The notes below the pieces were generated by a model, which was not told the origin of the DNA, did no database searches, and saw nothing but the letters and a program-made list of their open reading frames with translations. 64,000 bases of DNA from Blastobasis lacticolella (lineage: Eukaryota > Arthropoda > Insecta > Lepidoptera > Blastobasidae), in contig LR990053.1 in the NCBI GenBank assembly GCA_905147135.1, forward strand, positions 13,714,501 through 13,778,500, in the 5' to 3' direction. How positions within the stretch are numbered: position 1 is the stretch's first letter; every line of letters starts with the position of its first letter. Of the stretch, positions 9,735 through 22,294 are shown in pieces. The position numbers were made by a program, and so were the translations under genes.

Positions 9735-9966
9735 AGTGGCTGTAGGCTGGTCACTCCGCAGTCCGCCCGCGCGCGCCGCTCATGACGCACGCTACTACGC
9801 ATCTGTCAAAAATTCCCGCGTAAAAAACTCAATCGTCAACTTTTTCGAAAAAGTGTTCCATTGGACTACTCTTTTGTGGCAGTTTAACTGGGTGTTTTAT
9901 AGTGTACACGTGCAGTTAATTCAAAATAGTGCATTGATTTGAAGCCGGATCTAAGGGAGCGTCGAG
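9735..9966 (+). other. Candidate non-coding first exon of a downstream gene
   Basis: After the NKCC transcript end the sequence becomes GC-rich (TCCGCCCGCGCGCGCCGCTC at about 9,761-9,780), in contrast with its AT-rich surroundings. It runs repeat-free to a perfect donor, GAG|GTATGT at 9964-9972. An ATG-initiated frame at 9736-9942 closes before the donor, as expected for a 5' UTR. No TATA or clear initiator is seen. The call rests on composition and donor only; it would make much of the following DNA first intron. Confidence 0.4.
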
Positions 9967-9969
9967 GTA

Positions 9970-11920
9970 TGTAAACACTGCAATAAATTTAATTAAGTAA
10001 TTTATTTTTAGATTAGATCGTTCACCTTTTTATTAATTTATTGATGTATAAAATGTCTGCTAGGAATTTATGATTGTAATTCTATTGAATTTACTCAGAG
10101 CGTTTATTTATAAAAGGTTTAAAGTTAATTTAAGTATTTCGATAAAATAATTTCCTATTCGATTCAATTTTACTGTTCATTGCAGTTGCAAATTTAATCA
10201 CTCTTCCTGCAAACTTCATGAATAATTTCCCTTGGCTCGTAAAGTGAATAATAGCCAACTTCTTTTATAGGTACTTGTCCAAGATTCAAATACTCATGGA
10301 TAGATAATGTTTGTAACAACTTTAGCTTAGTAAATTAACAAACGATTCAAACTTTTGTGTAGGTATTGTGTGTGTTTGTTCCTACTTAGGTACCTCAGTA
10401 TATTATTTATTAAGTGTTACGCAGCTGGTAACAAAAATAACAATCTCTCAAGGATAAAGTACAATGTTTTGGATTATGTAGAAAAAGATATCCACTCAAC
10501 AAACAATATTGTGCTTCTCATTCGTATTAAGTTTATAAACTATTCCACACGGAAGATAATTATCTGCGCGATGTTTTTATATCCAAAGAACGCTCATGTA
10601 TTGCAAAAAAGAAATAAAAAGTTTTACGCTTATAACTTCAAGGATTATACCTGCATGAGTTTGCATTTTATTTTTAGAATGATCAGCAGTCTCATGAGGA
10701 AAATAAGAAATGTTTAATATTCCATAATCTCGTTAACCAATCGTATCAAATCAATAGCATTAAGTTTTTCATCGGCCTGATTGTGTGTGAGGTAACAGCA
10801 CTTTTGCTTGCTACTACGGTTGTCCGAGCGCCGAATTGTAAACATGAAGCTGTAGGCCCGATAAAGAACCCATAGAAAGTGAAATTGTTACAAAACTTTT
10901 TTTGGTCTTGTGGTATGCCGAAGCCGAAAAAGTGGTTCGAGATGGTTAATCCTCAAAGATTTCTTTCTTGTTGTTGTAATTTAATTACAGTAAGATGGGT
11001 GTGTTAACACAGGTTGTGAACATTGAATTAAAAGTTAATTGATCCGTTCATGTCGTGCAGTGTTTATTTAACGTAGATAATATTGTAATTTAGAAGCCTT
11101 GTATATAGATACTTTGTACTCTTGTGGTATGTTTTCAACAAAAACCGCATGCAACATAGCTGGATTTCGAATATAAAAAAGTAAATCACGCACAAGAAGG
11201 TTTTTAGCCTAACTATAAATATCAACTGCTGTCTAGCTAATTACTCGCTTATTGCCATTTTAATTGCAACTGATTAGTGTCACGGAAAGTGTAGAAATAT
11301 TTGGCGAGTAGATTATCTGCCTACCCGGCGACGGCGTTGGGCAACCGGATGGAGCTCTAAGATCGTGATGTTTTCTTGTTGTTCTTTTTACGATTATATT
11401 TTTAAACTTGATTCGTAGTCCTCGTGCAGGTCTATACTTTAAGTATACACCTGCTTAAGGGTTTCATCTATTGGATAGATTCTATTCATTGATGATAAGA
11501 TAATTTTCTGAAAATTGCGTACCTAGTATCTCGTAATTTATGACTGTTAATTTGGAGAAACAGGAACGTCGACTTGTAATATTCTATTTAGCAGATCAAA
11601 CAAAATGCTAAATCAGTGAATTGTGCCACGGACACGGTCACCTAGTTACAATACGTCACGCCACCAGTTGCCTACAGCGTTACTCCGTCCATCAACACCC
11701 CTTAGTTCAGTTTCCTCTACTTGGGCCGAACAATAGCTTAATTTAACTGATCATCCTTCATTCTTTGGATATTTCTTTACCATCGGTAAGTATAAGAATC
11801 ACAATTCGAAAACGCTTAACTACTTATTTACTTCTAAAGTTCTCTTTAGGTGTCACTTTGCTCTTTAGATCGTGTTCGTTGAATTCGCCGTTTAAAAACA
11901 TGTGTCCAAATACTTATCAT
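9970..11920. other. Non-coding, no repeat recognised
   Basis: AT-rich sequence with frequent GTAGGTA-type runs. The frame at 10355-10717 is AT-driven (Asn/Ile/Lys/Tyr-rich) and looks like chance. Confidence 0.5.
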
Positions 11921-11921
11921 C

Positions 11922-12055
11922 ATCATCATCATCCTCCTAGCGCTTATCGCGGTCTCTGCCAGGATCCGCTTACCTACTTATTCTTCTCCACTTCGCTCAG
12001 TCTTCGGCATCCTCGCGCCGTAAGCCGTTGGCTCTCGCTTCCGACTCAGCGATGT
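11922..12055 (-). mobile_element. LINE G 3' end, minus strand
   Basis: Read on the minus strand it encodes AESEARANGLRREDAED with one stop, then a tail of GATGATGATGATGAT. The same C-terminal segment occurs at 17,719, 27,455, 34,712 and 46,915. It is a 5'-truncated RTE-type LINE. Confidence 0.7.
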
Positions 12056-12459
12056 GTCCAAATACTTATATTGCTATATAATATTGCACACTCCAACAAT
12101 GGTTAATATACAAAATTACGTACAAAAAGAAACCTGTAACTAGGTAATTAAAACGTAGCAGTCGATCGAGCTGAAACCTCGCGGTCTCTGGATGCGCGGC
12201 TGGGCAGCGCGAGCGCTCGTTCCGGGGTCCGAATCCGTTACGACGCAATTAGTCGTGTTCCGCGATGCCAACCCACATATCTCGTTGTGCATGCTGTGTT
12301 GACTGGTGTTTCAATACTTCGCCCACTTATTTCGAGTAAGACGCGGCTTGGGATGGAAAAATGAAGCTGGAAAACAGATATTGATCAGTTAGTATGTTTG
12401 TGAAACTCTTTCTTTATTTGTTTAGTTTTACTTTGTCATCATCATGAGCGTGGCGTTAA

Positions 12460-12695
12460 TGTACCGGGTGTGCTTTCGCGAACGAGGGCCCGGGGTCCGC
12501 CATGACCATAATCAAGAATATCGCACATCAGGTCATTGCAGTGGAGCGACTGCCATCATCAGATGGCAGGCACTACACGGAGATCACTCTGTGACTCTGC
12601 AGGGGAACCTGACCAGATTGGATCATGGTTACACATTCAGTCGCCTGAATGTGCAGGTTACATCACGATGTTTTCCCTCATCGTAAGAGCATTTT
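12460..12695 (-). mobile_element. SINE B copy
   Basis: It contains GAGGGCCCGGGGTCCGCCAT, GGGGAACCTGACCAGATTGG, ATTCAGTCGCCTGAATGTGC and ATCACGATGTTTTCCCTCA in the order of the family read on the minus strand. The tRNA-like end is missing. Confidence 0.8.
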
Positions 12696-12699
12696 AGTT

Positions 12700-15285
12700 T
12701 TTTCTTATGTAACGGTATATATTAACTGTAAGGATAAAAACGTTGCAATACCCAGTGAAGCGTTGTCGCTTCACAGCCTCATTGACATAGTTCGGTTTTG
12801 GCAAACTCTAATTGAATTAGACAATTTATCGAGTTTTTATTGTATATTTCTGTCTCAGGCCATCAGTCAAGTGGCTAATTGGTTGCCCAATATATTTTGC
12901 TATGACGGTGACCTTGGTTTGAATGTTAGGTAGGTACCTAGGTACGCGGTATGTACCTATGATCGTGTCGATTGTTAGACAACATGCGGCTGATTTATTT
13001 TTTTCATTGTCCACCGTGCTTTATAAAAACGAATTGGGCTGATCGAGTGTAGGTACCATTATATTGTGTACATTCGTGTCTATAAGTTTTTTCCTTATCA
13101 ATTTAGTATAATAAATAGTTCAGGTGCTATTACTATGCGGTCTAGGTGAGTAATGTGCTTTAGAAGATGCTAACTCCAGCAGCGGACTGCGATTGTACTT
13201 ATAAAGAGTATATATCCGTCTACCGGTCTCATAAGTGTTATGTTCACGGCTACCTTTTTAGTGCTCAGCCAAATGTGATGAAATTGAATTCGGTGACAGT
13301 CTATCTGAACTTTACCGAAGAACATAGAGTCAAGTTTCGATGGAATTGTTTTAAGTGAGTACTTAGGTTTAAATTAGTAACCTTTAATTGAACTATCCGA
13401 CACGATTTTACAAATATCTTACGCATCCCTGTATCTTTAACTTATAATTTAAAAATGTGTACCGAAGGCCTCTTAAATCGTTCTAATTTATCATTTTCGT
13501 TAAAACTTATTTTACCAAAAACATTATTTTACTTCCTCGTAAGTAGGTACATTACATCGACGAAACGCCAATGTTTGGATGTAAACACAATTTGTATTTC
13601 AATGCAGGTCAATAGCGGCCAATGGGCCGAAATAGGCAAATGAAATGAGATAAAAAAGGCTGTATGGAGCAATACCCACGAATAGTGGAGTCGAGCGAGC
13701 GTGCGCGTGCGACGTTACGAAGCCAGGGGTTCATAACCTGCGGCGGTATAGTTTATTTTTGTCGACCGTGCCAAGCTAACGTAATAAAAAGCCTTTGGAC
13801 CTCAACAGTCGGCGGAGATTTAGAATTACTTTTTTGAATTTAGTGTTGAATAGGTAGGCACTTTTTGTTGTAAGTCTTTACGTAAACACACGTTTAGTTA
13901 AATGAATTTGTATAAAAAATTGACTATTGTTAATAGTTGTTAATAGGAAATTTGTTTACTGTAATTTACCTGCGCTACATAATGTAGGTAACTATTTTAT
14001 TAATATAGTAAGTGAGCACTTCCTACTTACCTAAGTGATATGATAAGGTAGGTAAAGTATGTCTATTGCGTACACTTGATGCGCGATTTAAATATATTAG
14101 TCAGCCTTTCCAAGATAGCAATCATACTTAAAACGAATTCATCTGTGATAATACCCAAAACTTCTCAAATCATTGACTTATTTAAATTTCATAAAGACGC
14201 CACGAAACGCGTTCCGTGAATACTTTACATATTTTTGTATCCATTTACATAATCACTTTTTAAAGGTCATTATTTATGGGTTAGGAATTATATATCAATG
14301 ACGCATCATCGATTGATAAGAAAATATGTACTTATAAAATATCTACCACGTGTAACATTTCTAAATTATAATTTGCCTCACCATTTTCTTATCTTTTCCT
14401 GCACATGCATAAACATAGCCAGACATCTCTTCACAAAAGCAAAGGATCCAGATTTTGTCTAATGTATGAGCCATTCAAACGTGCCCCTGGGTGACCTATC
14501 GGCGTATTTTTACATACGTATACTCTCACGCCCGTATATCACGGGGATACTTTTACTTATTTTTAATAAAGATCAGGCGATAACTCGCCAGATAGCCCTT
14601 TTATTAGAATGAGGTAAACTGGTTATCGGTTTTCTAGTTCCAAGGGCTGTCACTTTCTCTACAATTGCAACCACAATCTGCTTTTACTATTTTCAGTTTT
14701 GTTATAACACAATGTTTATTGTTACCACAACGTAATACACCGTAATTTCACTACCTCTGCATCTTCAGACTCTCAGATATTCATGGCCTCCACGATACAG
14801 GCTTGTCCTAGTGTAAAGACTACATTATTTGATTCCAACCTATTTAATGAATTGAACGAAACGTACAATTTACTTGCTGCAACCATGTATTTTACTAATA
14901 AACTATTTTTATTTGTAAAACATAGAAATTATTTTTCGTCATAGCTAATTAGATAATAGTATCTAGAATAATCTAGATACTACCTACTCATAAAAAACAA
15001 ATCCGTTGAGAACCTCTGATCTTGATTAGATTGGTATTCTCCAACAATAGTAGCTATTTGGTATTGCGCCAACGCACCTAGCATTGCACTACAAAAGAGT
15101 TACCTAAAACTAAAAGTACGTTTTGGTAAAGTAGTAGGTACCTAAGTAGTTTGCTTACTTCGGCAATAGGTTACAATAGCACCAAATAGTAGTTGACTTA
15201 GCCCTAGTGTAACTGGTCAGCAGGAAATCAGTTGCACTCAATCAACACAAAATGTCCCTCCTAATCCTAAAAAGCATTTTGTTGT
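12700..15285. other. Non-coding, mostly unique; possible promoter-like block at 13,660-13,860
   Basis: No coding block or shared repeat is recognised. At 13,690-13,820 GC rises (GAGCGAGCGTGCGCGTGCGA) and an AATAAAAAGC box precedes CAACAGTCGGCGGAG, with a possible donor at about 13,853. The support for a promoter is weak. Confidence 0.35.
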
Positions 15286-15768
15286 CTAAATAAATAAATA
15301 ATAATAAATAAATATGCTTGGACAATTCACATAGCGCCATCTAGCCCCAAAGTAAGCACAGTTTGAGTAATGGGTGCCAAGAGAACTGATAAACTACTTA
15401 AATATTTTTAAATAGGTAGGTAGAGCTCGTCTAGTCTAAGATGACGCGCCCCACTACTTAGTTAGTTGATTTCGATGTGTGAGTGCAAATATTAATAACG
15501 ACACTTCATCTGTGTGGGAGCCAATGAACGGCGCGTGCTCCGACGTTTGAATCTTACCGGCAACTGAATGACCAATTACAACGGCAATTGTATATGTATT
15601 GCGTCCATATTTTAAACTTGCTTGTGTGCGTTAATGCGATAGTGGGGCGCGTCATTTTAAATTAGACGAGCTCTACATGGTTATTAGATAAACATACAAC
15701 ACCCAGACCCGTAACAGAAATTAAATTTCATCATTTCAATTTCTCTCTGCGTCCGGCCACTCAGCTCG
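15286..15768 (-). mobile_element. SINE A copy split by a MITE
   Basis: The complement of the SINE A tail (AATAAATATGCTTGGACAAT, GCGCCATCTAGCCCCAAAGT) is at 15,286-15,420. The family body (AACACCCAGACCCGTAACAG) resumes at 15,676. The MITE at 15,423-15,673 lies exactly between. The tRNA-like head is degraded. Confidence 0.85.
15423..15673. mobile_element. 251-bp MITE, copy 2, nested in SINE A
   Basis: Same family and length as 1564-1814 in inverse orientation, with TA on both sides (15421-15422, 15674-15675) and GAGCTCGTCTAGTCTAAGAT inverted ends. Confidence 0.9.
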
Positions 15769-16284
15769 TCAAAGTGTCTAGTTTATTAGGTTTGACTGGA
15801 TACCATATTTGGGAAGGGGGATTTGTCGGTTTAACCACAGTATTTACGAAATTATAATTTCGTAAATAATTCATTTCGTCTTGCTTTGGCTCTCGACGAG
15901 TGTACGAATTCACTGCGCATTGCATTGCCTACAAATTATAATTACAAATTATATCAATTTCAAATTTTGATTACCATAGTAAGTCTAGTGTTTCAAAAGA
16001 AGCAGAGTTGATATTTCATAATGTCTACCACAATTTAGTTGCTAAGATTCTGCAACTGTCGACCTTTGCGTTTGCGCATCGGACCGATGGACTGATTTCC
16101 CTTCCCGGTGCCACTGTTAGTTCATAAAAAAGTGTTGTTTGTAACGACGACAATATGTAAAACCTAGGTAAACACTAATTCTATTGTAAGAGCGGGATTA
16201 ATGAAATATAGAATAGAATGTCGAAAATAAGTAAGTCGGTAGGTACCTACTTACTTATTTTCCTACCCATCATATCCTGGATGA

Positions 16285-16432
16285 GGTCATGCGTGCGAGG
16301 GCCCGGGGTCCACCGTGATCATGAGCCAGGATTTGGCAGATCATGTAGGTAATTATAGTAGAGCGACTGCAACCAAAGATTTTGACATATAATCAATGAC
16401 CGTAACCCTGTTAACAGGGACATCTTATCAAT
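16285..16432 (-). mobile_element. SINE B fragment
   Basis: It shares GAGGGCCCGGGGTCCACCGT, CAGGATTTGGCAGATCA and the ACCCTGTTAACAGGG block with the other copies. The tRNA-like end is missing. Confidence 0.65.
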
Positions 16433-16963
16433 ATCTATGTAAACAATCAACTATGCCGCGGGATCCTCTTATCTTTCCAAGATCAAAAGTAGGTACCTGA
16501 CGACACTCGAGAATATTGTAGCGTCCTGAGAGATTTCGAAGATTGCCCCTTACATACAGAACATACAACCTTTTCCTCTTTGAAATACTAGTATAAACGA
16601 CGGCCCATCCCTAAATCCTCTCCCTGCTAATTCACCGTTTTGAGAAATCCCCCCTTCTCCTTCTAAAAACTTCGTACGGTTTTTCCCAACATCACGTAAT
16701 TACACTTACGTATAATTTTTGTCGTCAAATGCGTACAAACAGACGAACTGCGTCAGCCTCGAACGCAACTGACCTAGTCAGAGCATCACTCATTGAGTAA
16801 CCATTTTCGCAACTATGCCGAATCGATTCGGACCGCCCGAGATGTGGAATCGATATCACATCGATTGGTCGCACGGTCTTCCGTAAACCGCGATGTTGAT
16901 TTTTAAAATTATTAAAAATTTAAGACCTGATTTTAATTTAGAGACCTACTGTCATACTATTTA

Positions 16964-16999
16964 CATTCTACGATACTATCATTACAGTATCGTAGAATG
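16964..16999. repeat. Short perfect hairpin
   Basis: CATTCTACGATACT (16964-16977) and its exact complement (16986-16999) flank an 8-nt loop. Confidence 0.7.
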
Positions 17000-17718
17000 A
17001 AGTTGCTCGAGTCAAGAGTCATTTGCATAAAATCCTGCATTCCTGCATCATCTTCGAATCTGTTGTTTTATATGAAATCAATTTGATGTAAAGACAAAGT
17101 AAGTTTATTCTTTAACTTTATAAGGCAATTGCGATATAATCATTCACATCGTAATTTCACAGTTCTAGATTTACTGCGATACAGTAGAGTAGGTACCTAG
17201 ATATTCAGGAATACCTTGTGTACGGCCATACCAATCCATAGCATCTGTACTCTTTCTTTCTTTCTTTCGATAAGCGATATAAACAAATAAAAAATCACAG
17301 GGCGACAAGTCGGGGCATTAGGGCGGACAATTGAAAACAGTCCAGTCTGATGAACCAGTGGCCAGAACTGCGTTATGAGGCCTGGCGTTGTCATTTAGGA
17401 GACAGACATTATTAAACTCCTGTATTTATTAAGCAAAAAAGAGTTTACATACATACATACAGCCTTACTTTATCCAATAGCGCGCAATAGAACTGCTGAC
17501 CAGCATTGATTATGCGTCTCTCATGCAAAAATCAACAAGCAAAATGCCTTGATGGTTAAAGAAAATTGTTGCCAATATATTGCCAGGAGGATCGATGTTT
17601 CTTATTTAGGTACCACTCGTGTCTTTAAACCAGACAATAGGAACTCTTTACAGAATTTCCAAAATGTTCAGTCAATCTGTTTATAATTCCTGCCGTGATC
17701 ACTCTTACTTACCACAAG

Positions 17719-17915
17719 TCGTCATAAATTGAAGAGGGTCGCCTTCACTGGTTTGGTCACGTGTTGCGGAAGCCTAGGGATACATGGAAAACAGGGGCCC
17801 AAACCTGCCGGAATCGGAAGAGAGAGCGATGGGATGCAGATGCGAGAGAAATGGAGAAGAATAAGTCGACCCTGGCAGAAGCCGGCACTGATCGTTCGGA
17901 TGATGATGAAGTCGT
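17719..17915 (+). mobile_element. LINE G fragment (RT polyprotein C-terminus)
   Basis: It encodes IEEGRLHWFGHVLRKPRDTW and then, after decay, NKSTLAEAGTDRSDDDE, ending in a GATGATGATGA tail. The 'LHWFGHV-RK' motif is the usual C-terminal segment of RTE-like LINEs. It is severely 5'-truncated. Confidence 0.75.
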
Positions 17916-18442
17916 TATAAATAGAAGCAACTGTGCTGTTCATTGCAGGACGTGAGCTTCCTCCAAGTTAGAGAATTCCTCCAAAGTTCGCAGTGTTTAA
18001 AATACGAATACTACAAATGCAAAAAAACCTTGCTGTCCGTTTTCTTACCTGGCCGGGTACTTATTGCATATTTTAGACCAGACATCTAAGCAAAACCTGT
18101 CATGTACTTAATGCAACTCGTGTTGCGAAAGGCTGCTAATATGCAGACCTAAGTCGCCCACTTACATAATACAGGCACGTGTGCCTTGAATATCTAAAGA
18201 TGTACGATTTACTACGCATTTACTATAGCATAGCAAACGAGCCATATAAGAACTGCCGGCTGGTGGGAAAACCATTGTTAAATCACTTTTGTTTTTATAG
18301 AGCGCTGTCGGCAATGTAATTGGTTCTTATTATTTGGTGTGTTATAATAGTAACCATTCATTAGTGATGTAAACAATTACGTTTATCATAAATCTAATAA
18401 ACAATATTAATTTGTGTACTAATCATTTATTTATTTGTTTTA

Positions 18443-18670
18443 TGACGCCCTGAGTGGTTCAGTGGTCAGTATGCCGGTCTGCCACGCAAGAGGTCCCGGG
18501 TTCGGTTACGGGTCTGGGTGTTCTATGTATAATAAGTACGTATTTAAAAAAAGAAGTATATAAGTAGTTTATCAGTTATCTAGCACCCATAACACAAGCT
18601 TTGCTTACTTTGGGGCTAGATGGCGCTGTGTGAATTTGTCCAGAATTCTTTATTTATTATTTATTTATTA
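18443..18670 (+). mobile_element. SINE A copy, near full length (tRNA-derived)
   Basis: The head GACGCCCTGAGTGGTTCAGT with a B-box-like CCCGGGTTCGGTTACG is tRNA-derived. The body is GGGTCTGGGTGTTCTATG, CAGTTATCTAGCACCCATAA and TTTGGGGCTAGATGGCGCTG. The tail is made of TTTATT units. Other copies lie at 46,248 (+), 28,173 (+, decayed), 19,452 (-) and 15,286 (-, split). Confidence 0.88.
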
Positions 18671-18777
18671 TGAGTGTTGCAATAACCGTTATTCATTTTC
18701 ACTTAACTTTGCAGCTTCTCCCCATCATTTAGCACCATGTCCGTCATTGTGTTTTTATTTTACTTAGAAAGAGACGA

Positions 18778-18954
18778 GTCTAACTAATACTGAAACTCGA
18801 AGTTCAAAACAGCGATGGAATGTTCCATACATAATTGTTCATAGTTGCGTACATCGACGTGATGAACATTCTGAATTAAGTAATTCAGACTTAAATACTT
18901 TCTATACACAAAACATCGTTATTTTGAACTTCAAGATTCAGTACCAATTAGGTC
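18778..18954. mobile_element. Probable decayed MITE with 40-bp inverted ends
   Basis: ACTGAAACTCGAAGTTCAAA near the left matches the complement of the right end (ACTGAATCTTGAAGTTCAAA) with scattered mismatches. A short palindrome (CTGAATTAAGTAATTCAG) lies inside. There is only one copy in the window. Confidence 0.5.
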
Positions 18955-19451
18955 TTAGATGCTATCCTTCTCCTTAAACCACGTTGCAAACCTATCTAAA
19001 ATCGAGATAAACCGCATTTTTCGTACAAAGACAATATTTATACTCACTAGCTAGCGAGAATAAGTACTTCAAAGATTATACTAGTTATGGTAGCCTTGTG
19101 TTGGAGCATAATAGTAACATTGTAGCTAAGCTAATGACTGATCACGGGTACAACGAGCGGCCTATCTATGCGTTGATATGAAACATGCGGTGCTGGCCCG
19201 TGCCATACGCGATCGTGATAACGGGTGTATTCGGCTAGTGAAGGAATATCAGCAGTAGTTTTTAGTTGTAAGGTTTATAAACTGAAAGATAATGTATGTA
19301 TTTACAACTTGGAATATGTCATCGTGAGACTATAGAAATCGTTAGGTTATAAGCGAACGTAGACTTGGTTACTAGTTCGACTGCTTTGTAACACTAACCC
19401 CAGGCGAGGTTCAGCTTTGTAAATGATTTCATATGCATTTCCTATCACAAA

Positions 19452-19686
19452 GAAATAAATATGCTTTGACAATTCACACACCGCCATCTAGCCCTAAAGT
19501 AAGCTAAGTTTGTGTTATGGATGCCAGAAAACTCCTAAACTACTTATTTTTTAAATACATACTCATTATACAAACAACACCCAGACCCGTAACAGAAATT
19601 AAAATTCGTCAATTCATTTTCTGCCCGGCCGGGAATCGAACCCGGGACCTCTGCGTGGCAGGTTAACTGAACCACACAGGTCGTCC
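19452..19686 (-). mobile_element. SINE A copy, minus strand
   Basis: It is the complement of the SINE A tail, body and head. The B-box-like region GAATCGAACCCGGGACCTCT is well preserved, and the copy ends ACCACACAGGTCGTC. Confidence 0.87.
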
Positions 19687-20219
19687 AAAAAAATACATCA
19701 TTTAACATTCTATAAGTACCTATGTAATTAGGTACTTATGATAAGTGTTATCGAGTCACTAAATAAAGCAATCAATTGCTTCGAGTGTTTTGACTTATTC
19801 TGTTACTTTCGCGTTAGAAATCAATAATCCACGGTGCCTATCTAAAGATCTCGCATGAGTAAACCAGGTGTTTCATCACTTCCTCAGTCCCTCCAGCATC
19901 TTTCATCAGCTGAACCTTGGCGTTTGGAGGTAGTCAACTGTTTCAATATCGAATGGTGACATTCATTGTTTGAACCTCCGTTTACAATGGCTGGTTGCGA
20001 CACTGGTAATTAAAGGGTCGGTGTAAGAACCGATTTGAGATAAATTAGGTAAAAACTCGTAAAAAAGTAGTTCATGCTCGAGTTTGAGAGAATTTGTGAA
20101 GCACAAAATCAATACTTACATATAATAAAACAGTAAAAAATGTGTGTCTGTACATTGAATATATGTATTTACAAAAATAATTAAATAGTACAATCAATTA
20201 ATAATTTCTTTTTCATTTT

Positions 20220-20543
20220 TTTTCTATCTCTTTGTCTGTTTGTACACGTACATTAATCTTTGGAACTATTAGACGGATTAGAATGAAACATTTTTATTTG
20301 TGTAGCTATTAAGCTTGGGCAACATATAATTGATGGGTTTTACACAGTTTGGTGGTTTGGGGTCGAACTTAAAATCTAGGCCATGTTTCATCTAATTCGG
20401 TTGGGTAGAACCAGAGATACAGCTTGACCTCTCCGTAGTACTAGCTTTCATACATTAGGTAGGTCATTTAAAATGGTCGTGTGGGAAAAAGATAAACTGT
20501 CCTAAAAACTATTTCCACGCGAACAGTCTCTGGCAAAATCTAG
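20220..20543 (+). mobile_element. Helitron-like fragment with CTAG end
   Basis: It ends CACGCGAACAGTCTCTGGCA followed by AAATCTAG|T, the CTRR|T type 3' end of Helitrons, with the typical 'acgcgaa' block upstream. There is no coding capacity. The 5' limit is uncertain. Confidence 0.5.
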
Positions 20544-20603
20544 TTCACAATAAAGTGAAAAATTGCTATAATGTATCATCTTCAATGTCTGTTATCTAGT
20601 ATA

Positions 20604-20774
20604 CAGAGTGTTACATAATATATGTATGAAGTCGTGAACTGGATTGAGTGCTAAACATATTAAAACGATAGGTAAAATTATTTTTGTCGTACGTGGAATA
20701 GTTGTACCAATCGTTTTAATACGTTTAGCACTTCATCCAGTTCACGGCTTCATACATAATTATGTAACACCCTG
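20604..20774. mobile_element. Foldback MITE, copy 1
   Basis: Arms of about 66 bp (CAGAGTGTTACATAATATAT, then GTATGAAGTCGTGAACTGGA) are inverted around a roughly 40-bp centre, with TA on both sides. The second copy is at 22,873-23,044. Confidence 0.85.
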
Positions 20775-20779
20775 TAAAG

Positions 20780-22288
20780 ACAGAATTCTGAAGTGAAACT
20801 TTTAAATATAATAATTCTTTATGTCAAAGGGCCACGTCGGGTAAACACGAATATCCTTCAGATAACGCCATAACTACTTAGATAAGTAATCGTTCTGGAT
20901 TACATGAGATAAAGATTGCATTGTTAGTAAACAAGCAGTTTTACGACACGGTTAATCGATAACAGAAGGCAGGTTAAGATTATTTTAACATGAGTGGTCC
21001 TTTTGAAGTACCTATAGCAGATAGGTACTTAGTTAAAGTAATAAATTTAGTTTATTTATTAATTTATCTAAATCAGTTTGATCTAAATAGGTAAGTATAT
21101 TACTTACTTACAAACCTTTAACTTGTGTACTGTAAGTAGGTTAGGTTGGTAAAGGTACCTACATAAATATTGTCGTTTATTTGGATTGACAACACGGACG
21201 GGGCTAAAACCTAACTCCGCATTTGAACATTAAGTCAAGTTGAGCATCTCCTGTTGTAACAACTAGGATTTTGTATGATCTTTTAAAATTCATCATAAAC
21301 TTAGTTTCGATTCTCTTATGGCTACAAACCCACAAGAAATAGATATATCTGTAATATTTATGTAAGTCAGAATATAAGATAATCTAAGTCTAAGTCTAAA
21401 TCTAAGTCTTTGCTCCTGTTACAAAATACCAGTTTTCATACTATTAATCTAAAGAATTTCATTAGAAGTATATGCTCTATTATACGTAGCCCTATACAGA
21501 TAGGTAGGTATCTACGTATGTGTATATGTGGTTGTTTATGAACTATATAATAGGCTACTTTCAATGGAATATGCCAGAAAAAAAATTTTTAATTAGTTTT
21601 ATATTTATCTATAACTTAGACTTAAAGTTTTATTAAAAAATGTTACTTGTTTATATAGGTGGTTCCACATTGTAACCCCGCAAATTGAATGCATCGACAT
21701 AAACGAGGGAATAATTAGGTCAAAACAACGAAGGCAAAAACCTCGCCCACCGAAGCGTTGAGGAAGCCATCTGTGGGCAATACTCGAGAAAAACCACTGG
21801 GCCCATGGCCCGTGAAGGTAATGCGTAGTTTTTGCAGATTAATTTTGTGCTATATTTCACAGTATGTAATGATTTGTGGTATCTGTGAAGCGGAGAGACA
21901 ATTTTTTTATGGTTTGGTGCCTGTTGATGTAAGTTTTCGATGTTTTTGTAGGTAAAGGTGGATAGTATTACACTAACGATGTCATTGTTTTATTTTTTTA
22001 GCTCTGTCGAATGTCAGTGTATTTTTGGGTTATCGCTGTCTGTAGATCACAGCTAAACAGGAGTTGCAGCGGTGGAAAGAGGGCTTTGCGCAATGTGTTG
22101 TAGTAGCTCTATATCTTCTTACTAATCACAATAACAATTTCTTACTCTAGTAAAGCTTTGCTTTACATCTTATTATTTTGAACTTGAATAATCATTGAAA
22201 TTCTTAACATGATGAATAATATTGAAAAATCTATTAAGAAAACAAAAAGTATGAAGTATAAACATTGGCCGCTTGGGTTCTCTAGTAA
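20780..22288. other. Non-coding, no repeat recognised
   Basis: AT-rich sequence with GTAGGTA-type runs (20,999-21,160; 21,480-21,520). No conserved coding block is seen; the frame at 21758-21955 has none. Confidence 0.45.
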
Positions 22289-22294
22289 TGACCA

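Noticed and set aside
10355..10717. 120-residue plus-strand frame
   Set aside because: Asn/Ile/Lys/Tyr-rich, as expected of AT-rich chance frames, with no domain.
12180..12245. tRNA-like segment (GGGTCCGAATCCGTTACGAC)
   Set aside because: Only a B-box-like stretch is present and no acceptor stem pairs; likely a decayed SINE head.
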